Positions 59,401-62,400 of a stretch of 64,000 nucleotides of DNA are shown here, piece by piece (within the stretch, counting starts at the first letter, position 1; each line of letters begins with the position of its first letter). This DNA is from Symsagittifera roscoffensis (lineage: Eukaryota > Xenacoelomorpha > Acoela > Convolutidae): assembly GCF_963678635.1 (NCBI RefSeq), contig NC_087062.1, positions 23,228,370 to 23,292,369 of the forward strand, written 5' to 3'. Below the pieces are notes generated by a model that saw only the letters and a list, made by a program, of their open reading frames with translations, did no database searches and was not told where the DNA came from. Both the position numbers and the translations under genes were made by a program.

Positions 59401-62400
59401 ACTCAATTGTATCCGTAGGTCAGGAGGAAGGAATGAGAAACGACGCGGTATGAAGCGGAGAGCAAAACTGCATAAAATTGCCCATAGAGCTGTTATGTAT
59501 AAAAATGAAAAGATGAAAAAATCTGTTGTTTTTATCGGTTTTGCTGAGTTCAAGGAGGTTTTCTAAATGTCTGTTGGCAACATGTTACAGGCTCAGTCCT
59601 GTTGTTCCGGTTTTCGAGCTGCCGGTTTTATTGTCCGAAACTTAAATTCAAAACAATTTTTTACATGTAAAACGAAGAAAAAATGAAAAAAAAAATCATT
59701 CAACTTTCAATTAGTTCATGAAAACTTTCAAGCAAAAACTTTTGATCAGTTTTTGGGAGAAGTAAAAATAATCAAGGGGACGTAAGAAAACTCATATCGT
59801 TACCCTGATAAACGATTAGTGTTTTCAAAATAGTTTATCATTTTGGGATTTTTCACCCAATGATTCCTTACTTCGTAAATTTTAATTATCGAATGTATAC
59901 AATAGTGTTCTTTTATTTGTTAAAACAACTTTCAATGGAAGTGACGGAATACTTGACCTCGTTGTTTATGCTTTTTTTAATCTGCGGGCATATTTTGACA
60001 TTTTTAGTTCATGATTTTGTTTCAGATGCCTGAGGTTTGCAAAACTTAAATATAGCATCTGAAAAACATTATCTTTCAAAAATCAAAATGAAGCAAAAGC
60101 TCCACATTCGGCCATTTGGTTCAAAAGTTTAAGCGTCTGAATGTAGGTCTGCTTTGTTCACAAAACTTCACATTGGGATAAATAACCTTATTTGTTCCAT
60201 TAAAAAGTAAGCAGCATATGAAATCATTCCAATTTGAATTGAAGCAAGCCAATATTTCTCAACAACCATATTTCATCAGAGACCAAGTTTTGCCTGCAGT
60301 TCTTAAAAAGCTGAAAATGAAGAAAAAACACAATTAAATTTCAAAAACAAGGATAATTTACAAAAGGCAAAACGTTAGAAAAAAGTACCTTACTCGGACC
60401 AAAAGAACAATCTCCACCGTTAATCAATTTACGGGGAGATTGATCACTTGGTTACAAGTGATATTTTTCAGCCAATCAGATTTGAGCATAGAACATACAG
60501 GCTTTGGCTGGCTCGATCCTGCCATTAAGTTTTAGAGTGGAGATTGTTCACTTGTTCCATTAAGGGGGAAGATTGTTCACATGGACCCTTTACCACATAG
60601 TAATTGTCATCGCAGCATAGATGCTGAAAATCTATGGCTCATGATTTTGTTTCAGATGCCTGAGTTTGAAAACGTCAACGATCAGAGGAAACGCGTAGGT
60701 GCAGAATCAGTGTACCCATTGTCCTTCTGGGAACGACAAAGATTCATCAAAAGGTAGAAAACCTGAACGAAAATAACGATTTACCAATCATTTTACGTGA
60801 AATATTATCTCAAATAAAAGAAACATCCTTCTGTTTCGAGCTCTCATTGGTAATCATTAAGCTGAGTAGGAGATCTTTGATCATATTCGGCGTTGGAGCA
60901 GTGCTGTTTTTATGAGGAATTTTGAATAGTTTAGTTTAAGGCAAGGATACTTTCGATGTCATTCATTACTGCAGTCTACCACGCAATAGCGGCTCCTTTT
61001 TCTCTCGTTGTTGCTCGGTGAAACTCAAGGGTGAAGTTTTTCAACATTGACAAAAAATTACATCTTAATTAAATCAAAAACGTATGTTCGTCGTGATAAG
61101 TTAATCAAACAAGACTGCTCGTATCAGGGCGAAGCCCTGAATGTTCCGACCGCCTTTTAATGTTTATGGAGCAGTAATAACAAAAAATTAAATGAGTTAC
61201 AACAAAATGAAATTTTTTTTCCTCTAAAATTTGAAATTTTTAAATGAAAATCGTCCCCCCACACGCCATATTAAGTACAAAAGGATAGGTTTAGCTCCTT
61301 GTAACAAATCAATTATGGCAAATAAGCTTCTTGCAACCAATTTGGAACAATTTCTAAGACGGATTAAGCAGTAATAACAATAAAAAATTTAATGAATTAA
61401 AACAAAATGAAATTTTTTTTCTTCAAAATTTGAACTTTTTTTGAAAATCATCCCCCCACACGCCATATTAAGTACAAAAGGATAGATTATGCTCCTTGTA
61501 ACAAATCAATTATCGTAAATTAGCATCTTTTAACCAATTTGGAACGATTTCTAAGACGGATTAACTCTCCGCTTACGCGTTAATAGCGCGAAATATATCG
61601 CGCGCTAATTGTCCCAAATTGGCCAAAATGGCAATCTTTAAACCCCCTTAACTTTACGAAAAACGATCACAGGTAAAATATTTTTTCAAATTTAAGCTCA
61701 GGACAACAATACCTTTCGAATGATATAAAAAAAATTCCGTCAAAAATGGCTAGTTAAAAAGTCGAAATTTGTCTGAAGAAAAAAAAAACCCACCCCGAGC
61801 ACAAATATTCCGTTACTTTCGTATCGAAAGTCGGAACAATAAACAATTTGCAGTTTTTTATTGTTCCGACTTTCGATACGAAAGTAACGGAATATTTGTG
61901 CTCGGGGTGGGTTTTTTTTTCTTCAGACAAACTTCGACTTTTTAACTAGCCATTTTTGACGGAACGTTTATATATCATTCAAAGATTTTGTTGTCCTGAG
62001 CTTAAATTTGAAAAATTATTTCACCTGTGATCGTTTTTCGTAAAGTTATGAGGGTTTAAAGATTGCCAATTTGGCCATTTTGACCAATTTGGGACAATTA
62101 ACGCGCGATATAATTCGCGCTATTAACGCGTAAGCGGAGATTTAATCCGTCTTACAAAACGTTCCAAATTGGTTGAACGAAGCTTATTTGCCATAATTGA
62201 TTTGTTAAACGGAACGAAATCTATCTTTTTGTACGTTATATGGCGTGTGGGGGATGGTTTTCATAAAAAATTTCAAATTTTAGAAAAAAAATTTCATTTT
62301 ATTTTATTTCAATTAATTTTTTTAATGTTATTACTGCTGCTCAGTAAACCTTAAAAAGCAGTCAGATCATTCAGGGCTTCGCCCTGATACGAGAAATCTT

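Larger units (their letters stand above)
57752..59413. repeat. 1662 bp tandem duplication, copy B (uninterrupted)
   Basis: This contains the last 54 bases of exon 7, exon 8 copy B and an R1 copy. It shows the empty site for the LTR element (caaatactttcttgctcg). A 24 bp filler (57,728-57,751) separates it from copy A. Confidence 0.9.
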
